Shown here: positions 53,442-62,525 of the stretch, piece after piece
Position numbering within the stretch: position 1 is the first letter of the stretch
How the letters are laid out: every line of letters starts with the position of its first letter
Assembly: GCF_022229015.1 (NCBI RefSeq)
Contig: NZ_JAKKFF010000243.1
Coordinates: forward strand, 59,349 to 123,348
Reading direction: 5' to 3'
From: Micromonospora foliorum
GTDB lineage: Bacteria > Actinomycetota > Actinomycetes > Mycobacteriales > Micromonosporaceae
DNA: 64,000 nt
The notes under the pieces: model-generated
Databases searched by the model: none
What the model was told of the DNA's origin: nothing
Seen by the model: only the letters and a program-made list of their open reading frames with translations
Made by a program: the position numbers and the translations under genes

Positions 53442-56400
53442 CGAAGCGACCACCCGTCGGTGAGCACCGCGACGACGACCGGGTCGGCGTGGTCGCGCAG
53501 CCGGGTCACGAGAACGGCGATCCGCAGGGTGCCGGAGGCCAGGGTGAGCCAGCCGTGCGGCCCGACCGCGCTGAGCGTGATCGGCGTCTGCACCGGCAGT
53601 CCCACCTTGCGGAGGCACTCGATCGCCGTCCAGACCCGGGTGCTCGCGGTGTCGACGTCCTCGTCGGTGTCCTTCGTGAGCTGGCCGACCAGGCCGTCGT
53701 GCGGGCCGAGCAACGTCGACCAGGTCTCCGCGTCGCGCTCGGAGACCGCCTCGATGTCGCAGCTCAGCACTCCCCGACCGCCGACGCAGACGGTCACGCC
53801 GGCGCCGTGTGCCGCCGAGACCACCTGGTCGTCGTCGACCTCCGGCCGGCCGTCGGGCCGGTAGCGCACCTCGACCGGGCGGCCGAACACCCGTCCGGCC
53901 GCGAGGCCGGTCATGGCGCGTCGGGGCGGGTCGTCCGAGCCGTGTGGCTCGACCGCCACCGCGACCCGGGCACCGAGCAGGTCGTCGAGCGACCGTTCGA
54001 GGTAGGGGCCGAGCAGCGGCACCGCCCAGGGGCCGCGCCCGTCGCCCTTGCGCACCGCCTGCAGGCGCAGGCCCTCCCACCGTTCCACCACCTCGCCGCC
54101 CGGCGTGCGGACCGCGATGTCGTAGAGGTAGGTGTCGCCGTCGCGGCTGCGCTCGGTCGCCGTGAACCGGGCCTCGCCCTTGTCGGCGAGGACCGGGCCA
54201 GCGGCGTGTACGCGTTCGATGCCGGCCGGCAGGAGCGTCGCGTGCGGTACGCAGACCTGCAGACCGTGCATGAGCGCGTCCCGCATTCCGGGGTCACCGA
54301 GCAGCAGGTCGCCGCCGAGGAAGCTGGCGAACCAATCGTCGGTCGCGACCGCTGACACGTCCACGTCGACGTGCCGTGCCGCCGCCCGGTGGTAGCCGCG
54401 GAGCCGCTGGAACCGCTGTCCCTGGAAGAGGATGCCCCCGTACAGGTCCGTGGCCGGGTCGAGGGGCACCAGCGGAAGGCCGGCGCCGGTCTCGTCCGGT
54501 GGGCCGTCGAGCTCTCCGCGGTCGCCGAAGCGCAGTCGCGCGCGGAAGTGGTCGACCGCGAAGCCGGTGTCGGCGGCCCGGATGGCGACGTCGACGTCTC
54601 CGTCGCCGGTTACCACGGCCGCGATGCGGATCGTGGCGCTGCCGTCGACAGGTACCACGATCGGCCGGAGGAACTCGACGTCCTCCATCGCCGGCACCTC
54701 AGCTCGCCCGGTGAGCGCGGTGGCGGTCTGCGCCATGGCCTCCATGCCGAACACGGCCGGAAACAGCAGGTTGCCGTCGAGCAGGTGGTCGGCGAGATAC
54801 AGGTCGGTGCCGGCGTTGAGTTCGACCTCGGTCACCAGTTCCACACCGTGGTAGTGCACCAGCGGCGTGCCGACGAACCGCAGCAGCGGCAGCGTCGGCG
54901 TCTCCCGACGCACGGTGTCGATGCCCTCGGTGCGGCCACTGATCACCACCACCGGCGGGGCGTCGGGGTCGGCGATCAGGCGACGCATCAGGCGTACGCC
55001 CTCGTCGGGCGAGATCGGGACGATCCCGTCCCGCTGCAGACCCTCCACGACCGAGAGCCGCTCGCCCATGCCGACGCCGGACCAGACCGACCACTCCAGG
55101 CAGAGCGTCCGGCATTCGGGGTACGCCGCCGCGAAGTCCGCGGTGATTTCGGCCAGCCAGTCGTTGGCGGTCGCGTAGTGCGCCTCACCGCGCAGGCCCG
55201 CCCGGCCGATGATGCTGCCAAAGGTGACGAGCATCCGCAGCGCGCCCGGCTCGACGGCGTCGAGGACGGCGCGCAGCCCGTCGATCTTCGGGGCGAACGT
55301 CGCCCGGAAGGCCGCCGCGTCCAGGTTGGCAAGCGTCGCCGGCTCGTTGCGGCCGGCACCGTGCAGGACCGCCGTCACCGGGCCCAGCTTCTGGCGTACG
55401 CCGTCGACCGCGGTCCTGACCTGCGCCGGGTCGGTGACGTCGGCGCGGGCGTAGTGCAGGCGCACCCCGGCGGCCGTCATCCGGTCGAGGTTGGCGGCCA
55501 ACTCCGCGTCGGTCGCCGGGTCGCTGCGACCCAGCACGGCCAACGCCGCGCCGGTGTCCTGTGCGACGGCGAGCGCGCACTCGGCGGTGATGCCCTTGCC
55601 ACCGCCGGTCACGAGCATCACGTCCGACGCGTCGAGCGGCATGACCTCCCGGGCTGGTCGCACCGGCATCGCCCGCAGGGTGGGCACCCGCCGCACGCCG
55701 TCGGCGTCGTAGCGCACCTCGTGGAACCGCCCGGTGGCGGCCACCTCCGCGACGACCAACGCCGGGTCGTCGAAGTCGGCGGGTACGCGAACGATCGTGG
55801 TCCGGATCCGGGGCATCTCCAACCGCAGCGACTTGGCCAGCCCGGCGGCGCCTCGACCACGCTGCACGACCACGAACCGGTCGCGCTGCTTGTCGGCGAT
55901 CGCCGCCTTGGCCCCGTCCAGTGCGAGCGTCAGGTCGGCCTCGGTGCAGTCGGCCGGCAGGCAGACCAGTACCCCGCCACCGACGGCGCCGTGCTCCAAC
56001 GCCTGCCGTAGAGACTCGGCGAGCCGGTCGCCGTCACGCGACCAGCGCCGCCAGGGGCCGTTGGCCTCCACCTCGACGCGCGGCGGCAGCGACAGGGCGT
56101 CGAGGTCGACGGAGAACGCCCGGGACCAGGCGGCCGCACCGGCCACCGTGGCCGCCGTCGCCGCGCCACCCTCCCCGGCGGAGCCGGCCAGGTCCTCCAA
56201 CGCCTGGGCCAACTCCCCGACCGTGGCGACGGCGAAGTTCGTCGGCGTCTGGGCGCTCGGCACCGACAGCAGTTGGGCGGCCTGGTTGACCACCTGTCCC
56301 ACCGTGATGGAGCTGAGGTGCAGATCGTCGAGGAGGTGACTCTCGCCGCGCACCATCTCGATCGGAAGCTCGGCGCGGTCGGCCACCAACCGACGCAGCA

Positions 56401-59203
56401 GGTGCAGCGGCGGCTCGGAGGCGTCGGTGTCGGTCTCGATCTTCTTCGCCTCGACGGCCCGCCGCACGGGCTGCACGGTCAGTGGCGGCGCGGCCTCGCA
56501 GGGGCTTGCGAAGAAGCTGAACTTGGCCCCGAGCTGCAGCGGCCGGGTCAGGCGACCCTGGAACAGCGCGTCGTCGACCCGGAACGCGCCGACGACGTAC
56601 GCGGCGCCGACGGCGTTGAGCAGACCGGCGACCGACTCGTCATCGGTGTCGAGGGACACCGACGGCACGTCTGTCGCCGCGGTCGCCAACGCTCCCAGCA
56701 CCCGACCGGGGCCGACCTCGATGAACAGGTCAAGGTCCTTCGCCGCGAAGGCCACCGCCTGGGTGAAGAGCACCGGGTCGGTGATCTGGCGGCGCAGAAG
56801 GGCCGGCACGTCGGTGTCGGCCGGGAGGACATCGCCGGTCACCGTCGACACCACCCGGCGCGACAGCGGGTCGAACTGCTCGTCGGTCAACCGGTCGCCG
56901 AACGCGTCGGCGGCCGGTGCCACCAGCGGTGAGTGGAACGCGTGCGAGACGCGCAGCCGGGTGGTGGCGAAGCCCGCTTCGCCGGCGCGGCGACAGGCTT
57001 CCTCGATCCCTTCTGCCGTGCCGGCAATCACCGTCTGTTGTGGACCGTTGAAGCCACCGATGACCACCGGAAGGTCGGCCAGCAGGGGCCGGACCGCCTC
57101 GGGTGCCGCCGCGATGCTCGCCATCGTCCCCGACGAGCTGTGCTCGGCCATCGTCTGGCCGCGGACCATCGCGGTACGCAGCAGGGCGTCCTCGTCGAAC
57201 GCGCCCGCCCAGTGCAGGGCGGTGATCTCGCCGAGGCTGTGCCCCACCGCGCTGGTCGCCTCGATGCCGAGCGCCGACAGCACGCGCAGGCCCGCCAGCG
57301 AGCCGGTGACGATCCGGGGCTGGGCCACCGTCGTGGCGACCATGTCGCCCGAGGTGGGCAGCGCCGCCTTGGTGTAGACCTCGTCGACCTCGGTGAACCG
57401 GCGGCGCAGGGCACCGCCGCTCGTCCCCCGCCCCGAGCCCTGCCCGGGGAAGAGGTAGCCGATCCGGCCCGGACCGCCGACGTGGCCCAGGAAGCTGCGC
57501 TCGTCGGCGCTGACCAGGCTCGTCTCGCCGGCGTCCAGTAGGGCGCCGAGTCGTTGCAGCCGCGCGACCGCGTCGGCCGGTGACGAGACCACGACGGCCG
57601 CCCGGTAGGGCAGGTCGCGCAACTCCCCGTGCAGCGTCGCGGCCAGGTCGCCCAGCTGGGCGTACGCGACGCTGTCGACGAACTCGACGAGCTTGTCCAG
57701 CCGCTCCCGCAACTTCTCCCGGGAGGCGCCGTCGATCAGCAGCAGCTCGACGTCCTGGCCGGAGGAGGCCAGCCGGCTGGTCCGGCTGTCGAACCCGCGC
57801 CGACGTCGGGAGGGGCCGCCCTCGAGCACGATGTGCGTGTTGATCCCGCCGAAGCCCATCGCCGTGACCCCGGCCCGGACGTTCGGCAGGTCGGGCCACG
57901 GCTCCGCCTTGCGCAGCGCGCGCAGCGCCGGGTGGTCGTCGTCGGCCAGGATCTCGTGCGGCATGACGCAGCCGATGGCCGGGGGCAGCACCTGATGGTG
58001 CACGGCAAGCGCCGCCTTGATCAGGCCGGCGACACCGGCGGCGGCCTTGGTGTGCCCGATCATGCCCTTGATCGACCCGATCGCTGCCGGAGCGGCGCTC
58101 GGGTCGGCGGAACGACGGGCGAGCGACAGCGCGGTCAACTCGGTGGCGTCACCGACCCGCGTACCCGTGCCGTGTCCCTCGAAGAGGCCGACCGTCTCGA
58201 TCCCGAAGCCGGCGCGCTCGTACGCCCGGTCGAGCGCGAGTCGGTAGCCGCTGACCTCGGGTCGGGTCATCCCGCCCTTGCCGTCGGAGGAGATCCCCCA
58301 CCCGGCGATGGTGGCGTAGATGCGGTGGCCGGCGGCGCGAGCGTCGTTTTCGCGCATCAGGACGACCATCCCGCAGCCCTCGCCGGGCCAGAAGCCGTTC
58401 GACCCACGGTCGTAGACGCGCATCTCACCGGTCGCCAGCGCGCCGGTCTTCGCGAACCCGATGATCTCGAAGGGGTCGATCGACAGGTCGACACCACCGG
58501 CGATGGCCACGTCGACGTCACCGTCGATGAGGGTCTTGCTGGCGGTCGCGACCGACAGCAGCGACGACGAACAGGCGCCGTCGACGGTGTAGCCACCACC
58601 CTTGAGGTCGAAGTGGTTACAGATCCGGCCCGCGATGGTGTTGGAGAGCCCGCCGGCCAGAGTGTCCTCGTCGACCTCCGGGAAGGGACTCTTGAAGGTC
58701 GCCTCGAACGAGTCGAGGAAGGTCATGAGGTGGTCGTCGTCCCAGTCCTGGTCCTTGAGCGCCGCGGCGACCATGCGCCGGACGAAGGGCCAGCGCAGCC
58801 GCAGCTGATTCGCGCGGGTGAACTCACCGGTCAGGGTGTTGCCGACCACCACGCCGGTACGGTCCCGGGGCAGTCCCTCGGCCATCGGGAAGCCGGCGTC
58901 GGCCAGGGCCATCGCGGCCATGTCGAGGGCGAGCCAGTGGGTCAGGTCCGTCGAGCGGTAGGTGCTCCCGGCGACCTTGTAGGCGATCCGGTCGAACTCG
59001 TACCCCTCGATGACGGCGGCGTTGCGGGCGTAGAACTTGTCGGGCGTTTTCGGGTCCGGGTCCCAGTAGTCCTCGAGCCGCATCCGCTCGTCGGGTAGAC
59101 GGCGGAACGCGCGCCGCCCGGCGAGGGCGTTCTCCCACAGCTCCCTGGGTGACGTGGCGTCCGGATAGCGGCACGCCATGCCGACTATCGCTACACGAGT
59201 CAT
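53438..59203 (-). CDS. pksE: Enediyne iterative polyketide synthase PKSE
   Basis: A 1921-residue iterative type I synthase; the frame is open further upstream, but MTRVAIVGMACRYPD at 59203 overlaps the unbU stop (ATGA) and is the family start. Domain order is the one unique to PKSE. KS about 1-460: Cys211 in VDGACSSSL, His344 and His384. AT about 585-895: GHSLGE with Ser656. ACP about 935-1005: DDLHLSSITVG, Ser965 the probable carrier residue. KR about 1190-1430: GGGKGITAECA, Ser1330 and Tyr1343. DH about 1440-1740: His1473 in YLADHLLDGNLLFPAV. C-terminal phosphopantetheinyl transferase about 1755-1921: GVLSCDIEAVSERD. All key residues are present, so it should be active and self-modifying. 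It builds the linear polyene from which the enediyne core is made. Confidence 0.97.
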   Translation of the reverse strand: MTRVAIVGMACRYPDATSPRELWENALAGRRAFRRLPDERMRLEDYWDPDPKTPDKFYARNAAVIEGYEFDRIAYKVAGSTYRSTDLTHWLALDMAAMALADAGFPMAEGLPRDRTGVVVGNTLTGEFTRANQLRLRWPFVRRMVAAALKDQDWDDDHLMTFLDSFEATFKSPFPEVDEDTLAGGLSNTIAGRICNHFDLKGGGYTVDGACSSSLLSVATASKTLIDGDVDVAIAGGVDLSIDPFEIIGFAKTGALATGEMRVYDRGSNGFWPGEGCGMVVLMRENDARAAGHRIYATIAGWGISSDGKGGMTRPEVSGYRLALDRAYERAGFGIETVGLFEGHGTGTRVGDATELTALSLARRSADPSAAPAAIGSIKGMIGHTKAAAGVAGLIKAALAVHHQVLPPAIGCVMPHEILADDDHPALRALRKAEPWPDLPNVRAGVTAMGFGGINTHIVLEGGPSRRRRGFDSRTSRLASSGQDVELLLIDGASREKLRERLDKLVEFVDSVAYAQLGDLAATLHGELRDLPYRAAVVVSSPADAVARLQRLGALLDAGETSLVSADERSFLGHVGGPGRIGYLFPGQGSGRGTSGGALRRRFTEVDEVYTKAALPTSGDMVATTVAQPRIVTGSLAGLRVLSALGIEATSAVGHSLGEITALHWAGAFDEDALLRTAMVRGQTMAEHSSSGTMASIAAAPEAVRPLLADLPVVIGGFNGPQQTVIAGTAEGIEEACRRAGEAGFATTRLRVSHAFHSPLVAPAADAFGDRLTDEQFDPLSRRVVSTVTGDVLPADTDVPALLRRQITDPVLFTQAVAFAAKDLDLFIEVGPGRVLGALATAATDVPSVSLDTDDESVAGLLNAVGAAYVVGAFRVDDALFQGRLTRPLQLGAKFSFFASPCEAAPPLTVQPVRRAVEAKKIETDTDASEPPLHLLRRLVADRAELPIEMVRGESHLLDDLHLSSITVGQVVNQAAQLLSVPSAQTPTNFAVATVGELAQALEDLAGSAGEGGAATAATVAGAAAWSRAFSVDLDALSLPPRVEVEANGPWRRWSRDGDRLAESLRQALEHGAVGGGVLVCLPADCTEADLTLALDGAKAAIADKQRDRFVVVQRGRGAAGLAKSLRLEMPRIRTTIVRVPADFDDPALVVAEVAATGRFHEVRYDADGVRRVPTLRAMPVRPAREVMPLDASDVMLVTGGGKGITAECALAVAQDTGAALAVLGRSDPATDAELAANLDRMTAAGVRLHYARADVTDPAQVRTAVDGVRQKLGPVTAVLHGAGRNEPATLANLDAAAFRATFAPKIDGLRAVLDAVEPGALRMLVTFGSIIGRAGLRGEAHYATANDWLAEITADFAAAYPECRTLCLEWSVWSGVGMGERLSVVEGLQRDGIVPISPDEGVRLMRRLIADPDAPPVVVISGRTEGIDTVRRETPTLPLLRFVGTPLVHYHGVELVTEVELNAGTDLYLADHLLDGNLLFPAVFGMEAMAQTATALTGRAEVPAMEDVEFLRPIVVPVDGSATIRIAAVVTGDGDVDVAIRAADTGFAVDHFRARLRFGDRGELDGPPDETGAGLPLVPLDPATDLYGGILFQGQRFQRLRGYHRAAARHVDVDVSAVATDDWFASFLGGDLLLGDPGMRDALMHGLQVCVPHATLLPAGIERVHAAGPVLADKGEARFTATERSRDGDTYLYDIAVRTPGGEVVERWEGLRLQAVRKGDGRGPWAVPLLGPYLERSLDDLLGARVAVAVEPHGSDDPPRRAMTGLAAGRVFGRPVEVRYRPDGRPEVDDDQVVSAAHGAGVTVCVGGRGVLSCDIEAVSERDAETWSTLLGPHDGLVGQLTKDTDEDVDTASTRVWTAIECLRKVGLPVQTPITLSAVGPHGWLTLASGTLRIAVLVTRLRDHADPVVVAVLTDGWSLR

Positions 59204-60204
59204 GCGGGGACGACCTCCTTGCCGGTGTGTTCCTTGCCGTTGCCGTTGCCGGTGCTCGCTGGCACCGGCATCGCGGCCGTGCCGATGCTGGGTGCGCGGT
59301 CGGCCTTGGACTTCTCGATGAAGTGCAGGGTCCAGTGGAAGCCGCCGCGGATGAGGCAGACGGCGGCGGTGGCGAAGAAGATGCCGTACGCGATGCCGAA
59401 GCCGGTGAGCAGGCCGTAGACCACGGCCACGCTGGCACCGAACGCCACCTGCGCGGCCGGTGCCGACGGTGAGGTGCCCGGGTCGGTGACCATGTAGTTG
59501 GTGAACAGCACGAACGCGACGCCGGTCATCATGCCCAGGGCCGCCGGGATCGACGTGTCGAGCAGCACCCCGCGCACGATCGCCTGCAGGGCGAACGCGG
59601 ACAGCCAGCCCAGGATCAGCCACATCCGACCGGTCAGCTTGCCGTTGATCATCGTGCCGCCGACGATGATGATCGCGGGGATCAGCCAGTCCCAGAAGCC
59701 CGAGATGTACTCGGTGAAGTGGTAGGGCGGCGCGACGCTGGCCCAGGGGAACACCAACAGGATCACCGCGATGCCGAAGTTCGACGGGTTCATGTAATGC
59801 CGCATCCGGCCCCGGATGGGGGCCTGCAGGACCCACTTGGCGCCGATGGCGACCGCGATACCGAAGAGCATCGTCCAGAGCTGGTCGTTGACGTAGATCA
59901 GCATGTTGAGCGCGAGGCTCGTAATGTGCGCCGGGTAGAGGAACTCGATCAGCCCGCGCAGCCCTCGGCCGCTGAATCGCGGGGCTCGGCCCTCGACGCG
60001 GGCACCGATGGCCTCCAGGGCGATCTCGATCGTGTAGCCGGCGAAGACCGCGATGAAGGGCCAGGTCCAGGGCTGTTCGAAGCCGAAGACCGTGAAGCCG
60101 AGGATGTTGAAGACCGTGATCGAGATAGCGAAGTTGCGAAGTGCGATGTTGACTTTCGGGTCGTGACGTGGCGGGGTGACGGTACTGGTTGCCATGTCGC
60201 TCAC
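59200..60204 (-). CDS. unbU: Enediyne accessory membrane protein UnbU (E5)
   Basis: A 334-residue membrane protein with about nine hydrophobic helices from residue 22 to 290 and a polar Gly/Lys/Asn-rich tail. UnbU is one of the conserved genes that travel with pksE; its biochemical role is unsettled. NPSNFGIAVILLVFP and NYMVTDPGTSPSAP resemble loops of NqrB/RnfD-type flavoprotein membrane subunits, so a redox role is possible. The start is a GTG behind AGGAGAG and overlaps the unbV stop (GTGA); its stop overlaps pksE. Confidence 0.93.
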   Translation of the reverse strand: MSDMATSTVTPPRHDPKVNIALRNFAISITVFNILGFTVFGFEQPWTWPFIAVFAGYTIEIALEAIGARVEGRAPRFSGRGLRGLIEFLYPAHITSLALNMLIYVNDQLWTMLFGIAVAIGAKWVLQAPIRGRMRHYMNPSNFGIAVILLVFPWASVAPPYHFTEYISGFWDWLIPAIIIVGGTMINGKLTGRMWLILGWLSAFALQAIVRGVLLDTSIPAALGMMTGVAFVLFTNYMVTDPGTSPSAPAAQVAFGASVAVVYGLLTGFGIAYGIFFATAAVCLIRGGFHWTLHFIEKSKADRAPSIGTAAMPVPASTGNGNGKEHTGKEVVPA

Positions 60205-62165
60205 CTCTCCTGGGCCTGGGCGCCGAGCTCGAGCGAGTGCCAGCCCGGGGTCATCGAAAGCTCCTGTTGATGCGGCTGACCGGTGCGGTCACGCCAGTTC
60301 AGCTCGACCCGTACCGGGCCGGTGACGTTCTTGCCGAGTCCGATGTGGACCTCGTTGCTGCGCTTGCCGGAGTGGCCGCTGCCGCCGTCGACACGGCCGA
60401 GCAGCACCCGACCGTCCGCCGTCGTGACCTTGACCTGGGCGCCGACGACTGGTGAACCAGCGGTGCCGGTCGCGGCCGTCGCGCCGGCCGGGGCAGGGTG
60501 GGTCAGGCGGAGGCCGAGGAAGGCGCCGGGGTTCGGGCTCTGGTTGTGGTAGAAGACCGGTTCGTCCCACTGCCGGGCGACCGCGAAGTCGAGCCGCCCG
60601 TCGCCGTCGGCGTCGCCGGTCGCGATGCCGCGGGTCGGTACCGGTGCGTCGAGGCCCAACCGCGGCGCGATGTCCACGTAGCGGCCACTGTCGGACTTGA
60701 CGAAGAAGTGCAACCGCTGGCTACCGCCGATGTCGTCGCCGGGGCGCACGTGCGGCCACCAGGTGGTGTTGCTGAGCAGGTTGTCATTGGACATGGCGAG
60801 TTCCTGCAGCTGCGGCCACCTGTTGACCTCGCCCTTGACGAAGCCGGTCGTCTGCGCCACGACCAGGTCGCCGCTGTTGTTGAAGTCCGCCATCTTCACG
60901 TCCCAGCCCCAGCCGGACCAGGCGAGCCCGAGCGGCGCGCTCTCGTCCTTGAACGGGGCGGTGCCGTCGTCGAGGTGGGTGCGGAGGTCCTTCTGGTCCT
61001 TGGCGGAATTGACGAAGGCGAAGTGGCTCTCCTCCAGGCCGAAGGTGGTGGCGATGTTGCTGACGTACATGTCGTAGAGGCCGTCGCCGTCCAGGTCGCC
61101 GAAGTCGACGCCCATGCCCTTGAACGAATCGGCGCCCACCCGCTTCGACTTGGGGACGAGCGGGTCACGGACCGCCTTGACCGGAGCGAACTCGATCTTG
61201 CCCGGGGTCGACCTGTTGTAGAGCATCCGGTCGGGGCCGAAGTCGTGGGCCACGTAGAGCTCCGGCAGGAGGTCCCCGTCGACGTCGTTGGCGGCCGCGG
61301 CGAGGGCCCAGCCCTTCGACACGGCGCGCGGAAGAACGTCGCTGACCAGTTCGAAGGTCGCCGTCGGCTCGGCGCCGGCGGTGGCGCCGGTGCACCGGAA
61401 GAAGTAGTCCTCGCCGCCGTTGAACGCCTGCGACATCGAGTGGTTCATCGCGACACCGTCCTTCTTGGTGTCGTCCAGGACCGGGCCGTGCGGGAAGTAG
61501 TTGCCGACAAAGATGTCGACGTGGCCGTCACCGTCGAAGTCGTCGACCGCGACGGTGTTGGTGTTCCACTGCGGGCCGTCGTAGCGGTCACCGGGCGACT
61601 GGGGCAACACCTCGACCGGTCGGAAGGTGTTCATCGTCAGGCCGACCGCGCCGGCCTTGGCGAGGTAGAGGATCGGCGTACGTCCCCAGAGGTAGACCAG
61701 CACGTCGGTGCGGCCGTCCTCGTTGAAGTCGCCGGGGACGCACCCCATCGGCGCCATCGTGTCGCTCATCGGCAGCGGCGCCGGGTTGAGCGCGAACGGC
61801 GCGTAGCGGGGAGCGCCGGGGCCGGGCACCGGGGTGACCACCACCTGGTCGATACGGGGATCGGTGATGCACAGGTCGTTGGGCAGCCCGTCCCCGTCGA
61901 GATCGTTCATCGCGACGCCCGAGCCGACCGACGAGATCCACGCGTTGATGTCCTGGTACTTCTGGTTGACCTTGCGGACGGTCTGCTGCGGGTAGCCCCC
62001 CGGCATCGCGATCGAGGACGGCTGGAACGCGAACCCGCTCGCTGTCTGCGCCAGCTCGGATGCGGAGGCGGAGGGCAGCCGCCCCAGTTGGAAGAGCAGG
62101 GCGACCAGGGCCAGCGCCACGATTGCGGGTAGCCGCCGATGCAGCCATGAACCCTTCTGCGACAT
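60201..62165 (-). CDS. unbV: Enediyne accessory protein UnbV (E4), exported FG-GAP repeat protein
   Basis: A 654-residue protein with a signal peptide (LPAIVALALVALLFQLG, cleavage near ASA). Calcium-binding-like FG-GAP/VCBS repeats follow: DLDGDGLPNDLCITD, DFNEDGRTDVLVYLW, DFDGDGHVDIFVGNYF, DLDGDGLYDMYVSN and DADGDGRLDFAVARQ, consistent with a beta-propeller. The last 110 residues are the ASPIC/UnbV domain (GAQVKVTTADGRVLLGRVDG, GSGHSGKRSNEVHIGLGK). It is the first gene of the coupled operon; GGAGG lies eight bases before the ATG. Its role in enediyne formation is not known; an extracytoplasmic one is implied. Confidence 0.94.
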   Translation of the reverse strand: MSQKGSWLHRRLPAIVALALVALLFQLGRLPSASASELAQTASGFAFQPSSIAMPGGYPQQTVRKVNQKYQDINAWISSVGSGVAMNDLDGDGLPNDLCITDPRIDQVVVTPVPGPGAPRYAPFALNPAPLPMSDTMAPMGCVPGDFNEDGRTDVLVYLWGRTPILYLAKAGAVGLTMNTFRPVEVLPQSPGDRYDGPQWNTNTVAVDDFDGDGHVDIFVGNYFPHGPVLDDTKKDGVAMNHSMSQAFNGGEDYFFRCTGATAGAEPTATFELVSDVLPRAVSKGWALAAAANDVDGDLLPELYVAHDFGPDRMLYNRSTPGKIEFAPVKAVRDPLVPKSKRVGADSFKGMGVDFGDLDGDGLYDMYVSNIATTFGLEESHFAFVNSAKDQKDLRTHLDDGTAPFKDESAPLGLAWSGWGWDVKMADFNNSGDLVVAQTTGFVKGEVNRWPQLQELAMSNDNLLSNTTWWPHVRPGDDIGGSQRLHFFVKSDSGRYVDIAPRLGLDAPVPTRGIATGDADGDGRLDFAVARQWDEPVFYHNQSPNPGAFLGLRLTHPAPAGATAATGTAGSPVVGAQVKVTTADGRVLLGRVDGGSGHSGKRSNEVHIGLGKNVTGPVRVELNWRDRTGQPHQQELSMTPGWHSLELGAQAQER

Positions 62166-62210
62166 CTACTTGACCTCCGATTGTGACGGACGGGTACGGG
62201 GCCGGGAATC

Positions 62211-62234
62211 CCATTACCATCGGTTTGGTAATGG
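62211..62234. promoter_or_regulatory. Perfect inverted repeat 46 bases before unbV
   Basis: CCATTACC-N8-GGTAATGG, eight-base arms with an eight-base spacer, 46 bases upstream of the unbV ATG. The position suits a repressor or activator site for the enediyne operon. The cognate regulator is not in the window. Confidence 0.5.
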
Positions 62235-62359
62235 CATTTCACCGATGCCTGGACGGCTCCACGGAACGGGCATCAGCACCGATAGCCGTGAGCGCGAGTT
62301 TCCAGTTCCGACCCCTTCGAACAGGGAGTTTGGCGACGGCCTATCACCACACATCCCGA

Positions 62360-62377
62360 CTCACCGATTTCGGTGAG
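62360..62377. promoter_or_regulatory. 18-bp near-perfect palindrome in the unbV upstream region
   Basis: CTCACCGA-TT-TCGGTGAG: eight-base arms and a two-base centre. A degraded copy, CACCGATAGCCGTGAG, lies at 62277-62292, about 84 bases nearer to unbV, which suggests a repeated protein-binding site rather than an RNA hairpin. Confidence 0.5.
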
Positions 62378-62525
62378 CGCGCTGGATAGAGCGTCGCAGG
62401 GGCCTTTAACGATGTCTTCTTCGTCTGTGCTGGGGGCTTCTTCGTTCGTGCGGTGCGCTCAATACGCGGACATACGCCGATTTTTTTTGGGCACCGGCCC
62501 GGGTGATAATTGCGTTTCCGGCCGA

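Larger units (their letters stand above)
62166..62525. promoter_or_regulatory. Upstream control region of the enediyne operon
   Basis: A 360-base spacer of lower GC than its surroundings between unbV and the AhpD-like gene. It contains two perfect inverted repeats (listed separately), three copies of CACCGAT (62240-62246, 62277-62283, 62362-62368) and a run of eight T at 62481-62488. I could not pick a single convincing -35/-10 pair. No unbL gene or small coding frame is present. Confidence 0.6.

Noticed and set aside
62481..62488. Run of eight T as a terminator
   Set aside because: No stem-loop precedes it in the plus direction and no plus-strand gene lies upstream; for the minus-strand gene it would be an A-run.
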